Source of the DNA: Gemmatimonadaceae bacterium
GTDB taxonomy: Bacteria > Gemmatimonadota > Gemmatimonadetes > Gemmatimonadales > Gemmatimonadaceae
Assembly: GCA_013361745.1 (NCBI GenBank)
Contig: JABFXM010000445.1
Location: 1 to 6,812, forward strand
Length of the DNA stretch: 6,812 nucleotides
Direction of reading: 5' to 3'
A program made the translations under genes and the position numbers. The notes under the pieces are model-generated. The model saw only the letters and a program-made list of their open reading frames with translations, did not search any database and had not been told where the DNA came from. This document shows positions 1 to 6,606 of the stretch, in pieces (within the stretch, counting starts at the first letter, position 1; the number at the start of each line of letters is the position of its first letter).

Positions 1-827
1 GAAGCGCGAGCACGTCCATCCCCGCGTACGCCGAAGGCAATTGTCCCTGGTTGTGGAACCCCGCGAAGGTCGCGGGAACCGAGAGCCGCTCCGCCGTGGC
101 GCGGCAAGCTTCGCGCAACTCACCGTCACCGACGTAGACGACGTGTATGTCCCGCCGTCCGCTCGCCGCCACCGCTTCGAGGAGATCGAGGGGACGCTTC
201 TTCGGCACGAGCTTGCCGACAAAAGCGGCGACCATCATGCCGTCCGCCACTCGCCACGCACGACGCACCGCCGCGACGTCGGTCGCGGCCGCGCCGTTGG
301 CGAAGTGTTCGTTGTTCACGAAGTGCGGGGAGCGAACGACGCGACGCGCTCCGTAGAAGCGGAAATAAGCCTCGGACCGGATTCCGACCGCGAGACAGGC
401 GGCGAAGCGCGGTATGAACTGCCGGTGCGTGAGCAGCCGAGCCCACGCGCGGAGCGGCGGGCGGCCGGGCCCCAGTTGCGAATCACCGCGAACGAGCAAC
501 GGCGTCCCGCCCGCCCATCACGAGGAACGCATCGAATCGCTGGTCGCGCAGGATGGTCGCGATCTCCGGCGTGTCGTACGCGCCGAAACCATCCCCGGCC
601 GGCTCCGCCGACTCGTTGCGGAGAAAGCGGCTGTCGTACCCGCTCAGAAGGTCCACATCCCACTCGAAGGCGACGCCGAACCCCGCGCCCTGCTCCTCCG
701 GCGTCGGGCGATGCGCATAGTAGACGGTCAGCTCGATGCCGGGACGCGCCGCGAGCTCACGGAAGAGTGGCGAGAAGTACTGGATGGGATGCGTGACGAG
801 GACGCCCAGCCGCCGGCGCTCAACCAT
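1..827 (-). pseudogene. GT4-family glycosyltransferase, frame broken near 506-517 and running off the left edge
   Basis: The gene starts at the ATG at 827 (MVERRRLGVLVTHPIQYFSPLF), overlapping the previous stop by 8 nt. A longer start at 878 would place a poor N-terminus before the first strand. The first frame runs 114 residues to FDAFLVMGG, then goes out of frame and stops at 485-483. From 508 another frame reads GTPLLVRGDSQLGPGRPPL, then SPHFVNNEHF, MMVAAFVGKLVPKKRPLDLLEAV, VVYVGDGELREAC and GFHNQGQLPSAYAGMDVLAL, open through to base 1. Both halves belong to one GT4 enzyme. Relatives, as recalled, have about 15 more residues (an aromatic-rich helix) between the FLVMGG-like and GTP-LLVRGDS segments. 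That fits a loss of 44 or 47 nt (2 modulo 3) at GGGCGGGCGGG (506-516), so a simple one-base error is not enough. It is either a real inactivating deletion or a collapsed assembly; activity is doubtful as written. Confidence 0.8.
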
Positions 828-2154
828 GGGAGTCCATGTGCGGGCCTGCCATCGCCAGTGCCTGCTCACCCGCGTCATCGACGACCTCGTCGAATATCGT
901 GGCCAGCCGCCGCGTCATGTTTCGCGCGGAGTACTCCTCGAAGTGTCCCCAGCGAACGCGCTCCGGCGCGTAGTTCCCCGGCGTCACGACGCGGACCAGC
1001 GCGGCCGCGATCTCCTCGGAATGCTGCTCGGCGCGCGAATCGTCGGAGTAGGTCACGAGCTCGCCGGCGTGCGCCTCGCGGACGATGTCGCAGACCGTGC
1101 TCGCCTCGTGATAGACCGCGAGCATCGGACGCCGCGCGAGAATGTTCGGGAAGATCTTCGACGCGGTATAGTGCCGCTCGCTGCTCCCCAGGGCGAGGAT
1201 GGCGTCCGCGGTGCAGAGGATGTTGAGCGCGTCGAGATAGGGAACACGCTTCGGGTGCTCTGTCACCTGCTCCGCGAGCCCCATCTCCCGCGCGACGGGG
1301 GCGACGCGTCCCTCGGTGGCGTTGGGATCGTAGGTCGTTCCGAAGAAGTGCAGGCGCAGGCGCTCGAAGACCGCGGGCGCGGTGTCGCGAAGCCGGAGCA
1401 CGCCCGCAAAGAGCGCGCGCAGCGTCTCGAAGCCGTTAGGCAGCATCGCCCCGACGTACACCAGGTGCAGCTTTCCGTCGTTCGCATCCCGATACGGGTT
1501 CGCGCGCGGCTGGCTGCGGAGGGCGTCGAAGTCCGACGCCTCGAAGCCGTACGGAATTCCGGTGAACCTGTCGGCGGGGAGCCACGGGTAGCGGGCGCGG
1601 ACGTCGTCATTCGTGCCGTCCGATACCGCCACGAAACGCGAGGCGTGCCGCACGACATCCGGCTCGAGCTTGATCGCGAGTTGCCGGAACCAGAACGCCT
1701 TGGTCCACCAGCGGCCGTCCGCTCCGATCGCGTTCACCCACGGATCGATGTAGTCGATCACGTACGGGATTCCGAAGCGTCGCTTGATGTAGGGACCATG
1801 CAGGAACGCGGGCCAGGGCGGTCCCGGGATGAACACGAGATCGGGACGCCGCCGCTCGATGACCTCGTTCAGGACGCGCCGCATCGGCAGCAGCGATCGG
1901 TATCCAAGGTCTCCGACACCGAAGCGGCGCGTGAGACGGAGCGGGAACGCGCGGCTCCGCGTCACGGGGACCGATTGCGGCGCAAGGCGATCAATGTCGG
2001 GGTCGGCCGGCTCCCCCATGTCCGCCGCTTCGACCGAGACGATCTCCGGCTGCCACCCGAATTCCGGCAGATGGCGCGCGAAGAAACGCACGCGATGCGT
2101 CGGTGGATAGCTGCTCGGGACGTAGCTCGGTGCGACGATCAGGACACGATGCAT
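820..2154 (-). CDS. GT4-like glycosyltransferase, first gene of the left block
   Basis: A 444-residue GT-B fold protein. It opens with MHRVLIVAPSYVPSSYPPTHRVRFFARHLPEFGW, the usual first strand and acceptor-side helix, and then LVFIPGPPWPAFLHGPYIKRRFGIPYVIDYIDPWVN (106-141), a segment characteristic of O-antigen/capsule glycosyltransferases. ASRFVAVSDGTNDDV (171-185) ends the N-terminal domain. The C-terminal domain has LHLVYVGAMLP (229-239), VPYLDALNILCTADAILALGSSERHYTASKIFPNILARRPMLAVYHE (304-350) and a helical tail. There is no E-x7-E; the S/T-x-SK-IF pattern near 331-335 takes that place, as in a related subgroup. The start is the ATG at 2154; no in-frame ATG or GTG is obvious just upstream, and no clear Shine-Dalgarno is present. 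It follows the 237-nt gap and overlaps the next gene by 8 nt. The substrate is unknown. Confidence 0.93.
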   Translation of the reverse strand: MHRVLIVAPSYVPSSYPPTHRVRFFARHLPEFGWQPEIVSVEAADMGEPADPDIDRLAPQSVPVTRSRAFPLRLTRRFGVGDLGYRSLLPMRRVLNEVIERRRPDLVFIPGPPWPAFLHGPYIKRRFGIPYVIDYIDPWVNAIGADGRWWTKAFWFRQLAIKLEPDVVRHASRFVAVSDGTNDDVRARYPWLPADRFTGIPYGFEASDFDALRSQPRANPYRDANDGKLHLVYVGAMLPNGFETLRALFAGVLRLRDTAPAVFERLRLHFFGTTYDPNATEGRVAPVAREMGLAEQVTEHPKRVPYLDALNILCTADAILALGSSERHYTASKIFPNILARRPMLAVYHEASTVCDIVREAHAGELVTYSDDSRAEQHSEEIAAALVRVVTPGNYAPERVRWGHFEEYSARNMTRRLATIFDEVVDDAGEQALAMAGPHMDSHG

Positions 2155-2169
2155 TTTCAGCGCGCGGCA

Positions 2170-2227
2170 GCGCCCCCCGATCGGCGATAGCCCTCCGCGT
2201 GAGCGCGGACCGCCGAACGGGGGGCGC
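2170..2227 (-). promoter_or_regulatory. Strong nested stem-loop in the leader just before the glycosyltransferase start
   Basis: The arms 2170-2186 and 2211-2227 are inverted repeats pairing at 16 of 17 positions: ten outer GC-rich pairs (GCGCCCCCCG with CGGGGGGCGC), one A-A mismatch on the plus strand, then six more pairs (TCGGCG with CGCCGA). Inside lies a second hairpin, TCCGCG (2194-2199) with CGCGGA (2204-2209) around a 4-nt loop. The element ends 15 nt before the ATG at 2154, and that 15-nt spacer shows no Shine-Dalgarno. No T-run follows on either strand, so it is not a standard intrinsic terminator. A role in controlling translation initiation or transcript stability is the most natural reading, but this is inference. 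Confidence 0.55.
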
Positions 2228-2255
2228 GGAGGCCCAAATGGCTACGCTCCGGCGG

Positions 2256-2302
2256 AGACAGAAAGGCCACCACGCCGGCACGGGAGAGAGATTTTGGTGG
2301 CC
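2256..2302 (-). terminator. 8-bp hairpin followed by T-rich stretch: possible attenuator or weak terminator
   Basis: On the plus strand, GGCCACCA (2265-2272) and TGGTGGCC (2295-2302) form a perfect 8-bp inverted repeat with a 22-nt loop. In the minus-strand transcript the stem is followed at once by TTTCTGTCT (2264-2256). The tail is interrupted and the loop is large, so this is a weak intrinsic terminator at best. It could end readthrough from the right block or, lying downstream of the candidate promoter, act as an attenuator in the leader. Confidence 0.3.
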
Positions 2303-2315
2303 CCGATAATCAAGT

Positions 2316-2345
2316 ATTGTACCACGTATCGATCACTCACGTCAC
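2316..2345 (-). promoter_or_regulatory. Extended -10 sigma70-type promoter for the left block
   Basis: Read on the minus strand, the -10 is TACAAT (2321-2316, five of six to consensus), preceded directly by TGG, which gives a perfect extended -10 (TGn). A -35 candidate GTGACG (2345-2340) lies 18 bp upstream and keeps the core TGAC. The segment is noticeably more AT-rich than the flanking genes. Transcription would begin near 2309 and leave a leader of about 155 nt before the ATG at 2154. Promoter consensus in this lineage is unknown, so this is a prediction by analogy. Confidence 0.55.
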
Positions 2346-2387
2346 GGCCGACGTCGCTGGAATGATTCAGGTGCTTCACAGCCGACG
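2342..2387. repeat. 12-bp direct repeat upstream of and touching the -35 element
   Basis: TCACGGCCGACG at 2342-2353 and TCACAGCCGACG at 2376-2387 match at 11 of 12 bases, with starts 34 bp apart. On the minus strand they read CGTCGGCYGTGA, and the promoter-proximal copy runs into the GTGACG -35 element. Direct repeats in this position are typical of activator or response-regulator binding sites. The spacing is about three helical turns but not an exact multiple. No known regulator is recognised. Confidence 0.4.
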
Positions 2388-2391
2388 AACC

Positions 2392-3624
2392 TCACTCGGC
2401 CCAGTTCGTAAGCGCCTCGAGCAAACGCTCGCGCTCGTGCTCCCACGAAAAACGCTGCTCCGCGGCTGCTCGTGACGCCTGCTTCGCCGACGCCAGACGT
2501 GCGGGATCGGAGACGAGCGCACGAAGGCCCGCGGCGAGCGCCACCGCGTCGCCCGCTGGAAATAGAAACCCCGCCGCCGGCGCTTGTTCCATCACACCGC
2601 GCTGCCCGGGGGTGTCGGTCGCCGCGACGGCGAGACCCGCCGCAAGATAGGTCAGCAGCTTGTTCGTCACGCAAAGGGCCCGGTTCTCGGAGGACCCGGT
2701 CTCCAGCGCCAGGCCGACATCGAACTGCGCCGACAACGCGGGCAGCTCATCTGGCGATACGATGGGCAGGAGATGAACGCGCTCGTCCAGGCCCAGCGCC
2801 GTCGCGTGCGAACGCAACTCGCGCATGAGCTCCGGCCGAGCTTCACCGCGAAGATAGATTTCGGTGCCGTCCCCGAGAAGCGCCATCGCGTCGAGCGCGG
2901 TCTGAATGCCTCGGTCGGGGCCGACCACCTGGGAGAACCAGTATAGCCGGGCCGGCTCGCCAGACCTCGCAGCTCCGTCGGAGCGGAGCGGAGGCAGCGC
3001 GAACGCGTTCAGCACCACGCGAGGACGCACGAGCCCATAAGCCTGCCTCAACGCGTCCGCGATGCCGTCGGAGCTTGCAACGACCCGGTCGCAGCGGGGC
3101 AGGTAATACCGCTCGACCTCTGCCACACGCGCCCGCGCGCCGGCATGCGCGGCGTCATCGGGCAGCTCGCCGACGTGCAAGTCTTCCGCGTCGAAGACGA
3201 CGCGCGCACCAAGCGCACGGGCGGCGCGCGCGGCTGGCGGCAGCGCACCGAGCGTGTGCGCGACGACTACATCGGCTGGAGCGGCGCGCACCGCGCGCTC
3301 CAGCGCCCGAGGCCTCCGCTCGAGGGACTCCTCGGCGAGCCGCCGAATACGCAATCCCGCGTCGTGCATGCGGCGCGCAGCCTCGCGACGCACGCCATCC
3401 CACAGCCAACCGATCTGCCCGCGCAGCCCCACTCGCTCCGCGGCCACGGGGGTGGCACGCCACCGACGCGTCGCGAGGAGCTCGTCGTCGCGCGCGCGCA
3501 GATCGGCGCGGGCGTCCAGCCAGACGACGCGCACGTCGTGCCCCGCCGCCGTGAGAGTATCGGCCTCCTTGACGAGCCGTGGGTTGTTGCAGAGATGATG
3601 CTGCGTGACGAGACAGAACCGCAT
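2392..3624 (-). CDS. GT4-like glycosyltransferase
   Basis: A 410-residue GT-B fold protein, likely adding a further sugar to the same glycan. The N-terminus MRFCLVTQHHLCNNPRLVKE, followed by an AAGHDVRVV strand (27-34), is a common opening in GT4-like enzymes of polysaccharide clusters. VVFDAEDLHVGE (142-153) and DRVVASSDGIADAL (179-192) close the first domain. The second has VVLNAF (203-208), LYWFSQVVGPDRGIQTALDAM (227-247, the donor-binding phosphate loop region), VHLLPIVSPDELPAL (283-297), FDVGLALETGSSENRALCVTNKLLTYLAAGLAVAATD (301-337) and FLFPAGD (353-359). In place of E-x7-E it uses the E-N-x6-NK-L-x-YLAAG pattern found in another branch of the family. The ATG at 3624 shares one base with the preceding stop (TGATG), so it is the last gene of the coupled chain. 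Donor and acceptor are unknown. Confidence 0.93.
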   Translation of the reverse strand: MRFCLVTQHHLCNNPRLVKEADTLTAAGHDVRVVWLDARADLRARDDELLATRRWRATPVAAERVGLRGQIGWLWDGVRREAARRMHDAGLRIRRLAEESLERRPRALERAVRAAPADVVVAHTLGALPPAARAARALGARVVFDAEDLHVGELPDDAAHAGARARVAEVERYYLPRCDRVVASSDGIADALRQAYGLVRPRVVLNAFALPPLRSDGAARSGEPARLYWFSQVVGPDRGIQTALDAMALLGDGTEIYLRGEARPELMRELRSHATALGLDERVHLLPIVSPDELPALSAQFDVGLALETGSSENRALCVTNKLLTYLAAGLAVAATDTPGQRGVMEQAPAAGFLFPAGDAVALAAGLRALVSDPARLASAKQASRAAAEQRFSWEHERERLLEALTNWAE

Positions 3625-4847
3625 CAGCCGTTCAGCGCGCCGCCGGCGACGGATGGGCGCGGGGCGCTAGCGACGAAGCGTCGCGGCCCGCGACGCACCG
3701 CGCCCCCGGCCGCGGTGCGCTCGAGGACCGCGGCGACCTCTCGAACCATCCGCCGCGAGTCGAAATGCCGGACCACGATTTCGCGCAGCCGTGCGCCGAG
3801 CTCCGGGTCGCGGCGCCGCCAGCCGGCAAGTTCGCCAAGGCGCCCGGCAAGGGCTTCGTCGTCGCCCGGAGGGACGACGAAGCGCGCCGCCTCTCCGACG
3901 AGCACTTCGGGGACGCCGCCTAACGACGTGCCGACGGCTGGGGTTCCGCACGCCATCGCCTCGGCGAGCGTGCGCCCGAATGTCTCCGGTTCGATGCTCG
4001 GAAGGACGCATGCGTCGGCGGCGTTGTACAGCTCGACGACATCGGCACGGGGGCCAAGCCAGCGAACGGCGTCCGTGATCCCGAGCGAAGCGGCGAGCTC
4101 CTTCAACGTCGAGAGGTAGCGCTCTCCTTCGGCGGGATCGCTGTGCACGAGTGGGCGACCAACGACGAGCAATCGCGCCTCGGGAGCCGTGGTTCGTACG
4201 GCGCTGAATGCACGGAGAAGTCCTTCCAGATTTTTTGCCCGATCGATCCGCCCGACAAAGAGCACGGTGTAAGTATCGAGCGAAAGGCCGAGCGACGCGC
4301 GAATCGTCTCCCGGTCAGGAAGCGCGTGGAACCGTTCGACGTCGATGCCGTTCAGGACGACATCGATCGCGCGCGGATCGAAGCCGCGTTCCACGTAGGC
4401 ACGCCGGGTCGCTTCCGATACCGCGATGAAGCTCGACACGCCCCTGAGACCGACTCTCCACTGCCCGCAGAACTCGCTCGGCGGAAATAGTCGGAGGTGG
4501 CAGACGAGCGGCACGCGAAGCAACCGCGCGACCGTCGCCGCGAACAGGGCGTCGTGATATTGATTGATGTAGATGATGTCGGGCCGCGAACGGAGGGCGC
4601 GGACGAGGGACACCGCGGCGGCCCAGGCCGATCGAAGCGGTCGCCGGCGGTCGATGGCATAGCCGCGCACTCGCGCGAGTCGCACTCCGGCAGCGGTATA
4701 TCGGGAAAGCAGGTCGCCATCGGTGAGGTACGCGAGTGTCACCGCATGCCCTGCCGACGCAAGACCGGCGCACACGTCGAGGAGACTGTGCTCCTGCCCG
4801 CCGCGCATGCCCGAGGGCTCGCCCTCGAGCGCGAGGACGCGCATCAT
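3624..4847 (-). CDS. GT4-family glycosyltransferase (canonical, E-x7-E)
   Basis: A 407-residue retaining GT-B enzyme that transfers a sugar from a nucleotide donor to a growing glycan on the cytoplasmic side. N-terminal domain: MRVLALEGEPSGMRGGQEH (2-20), where the GGQE turn is the acceptor/donor loop typical of GT4, and IYINQYHD (92-99). C-terminal domain: VVLNGIDVERF (163-173), VLFVGRIDRAKNLEGLL (195-211), LLVVGRP (226-232), VRWLGPRADVVELYNAADACVLPS (261-284), and EPETFGRTLAEAMACGTPAVG (286-306) with E288 and E296 as the E-x7-E pair. GGVPEVL (310-316) and FVVPPGDDEALA (323-334) follow. The last 25 or so residues are Arg/Pro/Gly-rich and probably a disordered tail. The ATG at 4847 overlaps the methyltransferase stop as ATGA; the next codon, ATG at 4844, would give TGATG and is an equally good start. 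No clear Shine-Dalgarno is seen. Confidence 0.95.
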   Translation of the reverse strand: MMRVLALEGEPSGMRGGQEHSLLDVCAGLASAGHAVTLAYLTDGDLLSRYTAAGVRLARVRGYAIDRRRPLRSAWAAAVSLVRALRSRPDIIYINQYHDALFAATVARLLRVPLVCHLRLFPPSEFCGQWRVGLRGVSSFIAVSEATRRAYVERGFDPRAIDVVLNGIDVERFHALPDRETIRASLGLSLDTYTVLFVGRIDRAKNLEGLLRAFSAVRTTAPEARLLVVGRPLVHSDPAEGERYLSTLKELAASLGITDAVRWLGPRADVVELYNAADACVLPSIEPETFGRTLAEAMACGTPAVGTSLGGVPEVLVGEAARFVVPPGDDEALAGRLGELAGWRRRDPELGARLREIVVRHFDSRRMVREVAAVLERTAAGGAVRRGPRRFVASAPRPSVAGGALNG

Positions 4848-5599
4848 CCACGCGGGGGGCGAATGACGAAGAGCGTCTCGTGATCCGCGATCCCGAAACG
4901 GGCGCGCTCGGACGGCGCGAGGTCCGCCGAGACGTCGATGACTTCGGTCTCCATCGGCGCGAAGCGAGTTGCGATGTCGGCGTCTCCGTACTGGTTATAA
5001 CGGCCCCCGTACCCCGCCTCTCGTTGCGACGCGGTACGCTCGCCCCGCAGGATGCCCTCCCCGGCGAGGATCATCCCGCCGGGGCGAAGCAGCGTGGAGA
5101 GCGCACGTACCGCGCGCCGGTCGTCGGCGACGCACATCAGCACGTGATTGAGCACGATGAGATCGTAGCTCGCGGGCGGGAGGTGCGGCTCGCAGATGTC
5201 GAGGTGGATGTGGCCCGGCGGCGGAGACTCGTAGTCGGTGAGATCATAGCGCCGGGCGAACCTCCCGAGCACGCGGCCGAGCGATTCCTCCGCGCTCGCG
5301 TGCAGGATGTCGATCGGCAGCATGAAGTTGGCCGGGATGAAGTCACGGTAGAACCGAGCGTACGCACGGTGCCGCTCGAGCGCGCCGCAGCTCGGACACG
5401 CGGCGCGGTTGCGCACGAAACCGTAACGCAGCTCGACGAACGGGAGGAACTCGCGGACCGTCGCATCGCACAGGGGGCATTCGCGTCCAGGCCCCGTTAT
5501 GAGCCCGACCGCTCGCGCCGCGTAATATCGCGTGAGCGTGCCGATCGCGCCGAACCCGTGCTCACGTACTCCGCTGCGGTACGTCGCCACTACGCTCAT
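4844..5599 (-). CDS. Class I SAM-dependent methyltransferase with N-terminal CxxC-CxxC zinc-ribbon-like motif
   Basis: A 251-residue protein. C41-PL-C44 and C68-PS-C71 sit 23 residues apart and look like a structural zinc site. From about residue 96 a Rossmann-type methyltransferase domain follows: DILHASAEESLGRVL (97-111) in the motif I position, YDLTDYES (118-125), HIHLDIC (130-136), SYDLIVLNHVLMCV (144-157, motif IV) and LLRPGGMIL (170-178, motif VI). This layout matches a methyltransferase family whose motif I reads roughly LH-x-A/S-x-E instead of GxGxG, often found in polysaccharide clusters (from recall of the family). It probably methylates a sugar, a lipid-linked intermediate or a modified residue; the substrate is unknown. 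The ATG at 5599 overlaps the deacetylase stop (ATGA) and has only a weak GGG upstream, so translation is probably coupled. Its stop overlaps the next gene the same way. Confidence 0.87.
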   Translation of the reverse strand: MSVVATYRSGVREHGFGAIGTLTRYYAARAVGLITGPGRECPLCDATVREFLPFVELRYGFVRNRAACPSCGALERHRAYARFYRDFIPANFMLPIDILHASAEESLGRVLGRFARRYDLTDYESPPPGHIHLDICEPHLPPASYDLIVLNHVLMCVADDRRAVRALSTLLRPGGMILAGEGILRGERTASQREAGYGGRYNQYGDADIATRFAPMETEVIDVSADLAPSERARFGIADHETLFVIRPPRG

Positions 5600-6606
5600 A
5601 TCACGCCCATCATCCGCTTCGCTGCGCGCTCGACGCGACCGCGAAGCCCGCTCCAGCTGCTCGTGCTGCGCTCCGCGAACTCGGCGAGGTTCAGGGGACG
5701 TGGCGTCGTCGGATCCATCACGACACGAGGAATCGAATAAGGAGACATCGCCCGTCCCTGCACGTACCCGGTACCCGCGAACGTCGCCTCGTATCCCGAC
5801 CGCGACAGCTCATCGTCGCCAATGCTGCTGCCTTGCCACCACGGATAGGCGAACATCGTCGGCGCGTGACCCAAGGCATCCTCGAAGGCGGTCCGCCCCT
5901 CGGCGACCTCGCGCTTCACGCGGCGCTCGAACTCTTCGTTTGTCTCTAGTGACCCCACGACGTACGTACGCGAGCGCCAGCGGTACGCGAGCCGGAGGCG
6001 ACGCAGCCGTTCGGAAATCTCCGCCAGCCAGGCCGGCGAGGAGATCGTCGCCGTCCCCTGTTCACTCGCCCACTCCGCGGCGAGGGCGATCACCTCTGGA
6101 TGCGGATCGAAGCGCGGCGACGCCAGCTGCCCCGCCGAGGCGAGGAGCGGCGCGCCCATCGGCAGCGCGAGGTATTCCAGCCCGCCGATCTTCTGGCCGT
6201 GGACGACGCCCGTGAGGTGGCCCGATACGAACTGCCTTCGGTGCAGCGGTCCGTGATCCTGTACCGACCATTCTTCCGAGTGGGTCTCTCGGAACCACGC
6301 GAGACGATCGGCATCCGCGCGCCCGACGTTCACGAAGGTGACCCCGGGGCAGCCTTCCCGGCGCAGCGTGTCCCTGAACTCCACGTCCTCGGGGTGTCCA
6401 TCATCGCTCGTGACGAGAGCGAGACGCTCGTCGGTCCCCGCGAGTCGACCGTGAACGAAGTCCAGCGCCTCGCGCGCCGAGACGAATCGCCAGCCGTCCT
6501 TTCGCAATGCGCGGATGTCGGCGCCGAGCACCGCCGGCTCGACGTCCCAGCTGTGATAGCTGAGCACCGCGAGCCGGGGTCCGCCGGGTTGAGAGAAGGC
6601 GCGCAT
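5596..6606 (-). CDS. Divergent NodB-like polysaccharide deacetylase (CE4-type)
   Basis: This is probably a metal-dependent de-N-acetylase acting on an amino sugar of the glycan made by this cluster. Counted from the ATG at 6606 (336 aa), it has LSYH at 15-18, a beta strand ending in SDDG at 67-70 (the place of the classic TFDDG), HGPLH at 118-122 (H-x3-H, the metal-binding motif 2 spacing but with Gly in place of Ser/Thr) and FAYPWW at 252-257 (the motif 3 R/A-x-PY region). An IPRVVMD strand follows near 292-298. No signal peptide or membrane segment is visible, so it may act in the cytoplasm on a lipid-linked or soluble intermediate. Start choice: the ATG at 6606 forms TGATG with the preceding stop and has GGAAG seven bases upstream. 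An in-frame ATG at 6612 would add two residues (338 aa) but leaves the GGAAG too close. Its end overlaps the methyltransferase start as ATGA. Fold assignment is fairly sure; activity is inferred. Confidence 0.82.
   Translation of the reverse strand: MRAFSQPGGPRLAVLSYHSWDVEPAVLGADIRALRKDGWRFVSAREALDFVHGRLAGTDERLALVTSDDGHPEDVEFRDTLRREGCPGVTFVNVGRADADRLAWFRETHSEEWSVQDHGPLHRRQFVSGHLTGVVHGQKIGGLEYLALPMGAPLLASAGQLASPRFDPHPEVIALAAEWASEQGTATISSPAWLAEISERLRRLRLAYRWRSRTYVVGSLETNEEFERRVKREVAEGRTAFEDALGHAPTMFAYPWWQGSSIGDDELSRSGYEATFAGTGYVQGRAMSPYSIPRVVMDPTTPRPLNLAEFAERSTSSWSGLRGRVERAAKRMMGVI

Noticed and set aside
483..530. Programmed ribosomal frameshift in the broken glycosyltransferase
   Set aside because: No convincing slippery heptamer is seen, and the expected residues between the two frames are missing, which a frameshift alone would not restore.
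828..878. Longer start (ATG at 878) for the broken glycosyltransferase
   Set aside because: The extra 17 residues are Arg/Trp-rich and unlike the family, and would overlap the previous gene by 59 nt; the ATG at 827 sits just before the first beta strand.
736..2190. 484-codon plus-strand open frame opposite the 444-aa glycosyltransferase
   Set aside because: It is antisense to a clear GT-B gene, its Arg/Glu/His-rich translation shows no domain, and such mirror frames are expected from codon bias in GC-rich genes.
2170..2227. Long hairpin as a rho-independent terminator
   Set aside because: Neither strand has a T-run after the stem, and it lies only 15 nt before a start codon.
1991..2281. Possible small minus-strand protein (96 aa) over the gap and the glycosyltransferase start
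   Set aside because: It runs through the hairpins and the beginning of a real gene in another frame, with no start signal and no recognisable content.
3145..4119. 324-codon plus-strand open frame across two glycosyltransferases
   Set aside because: It spans the junction of two well-supported genes on the other strand and has no recognisable protein features.
4736..5740. 334-codon plus-strand open frame opposite the methyltransferase
   Set aside because: Low-complexity Arg-rich translation without a motif, crossing three real minus-strand genes; a shadow of GC-rich codon use.
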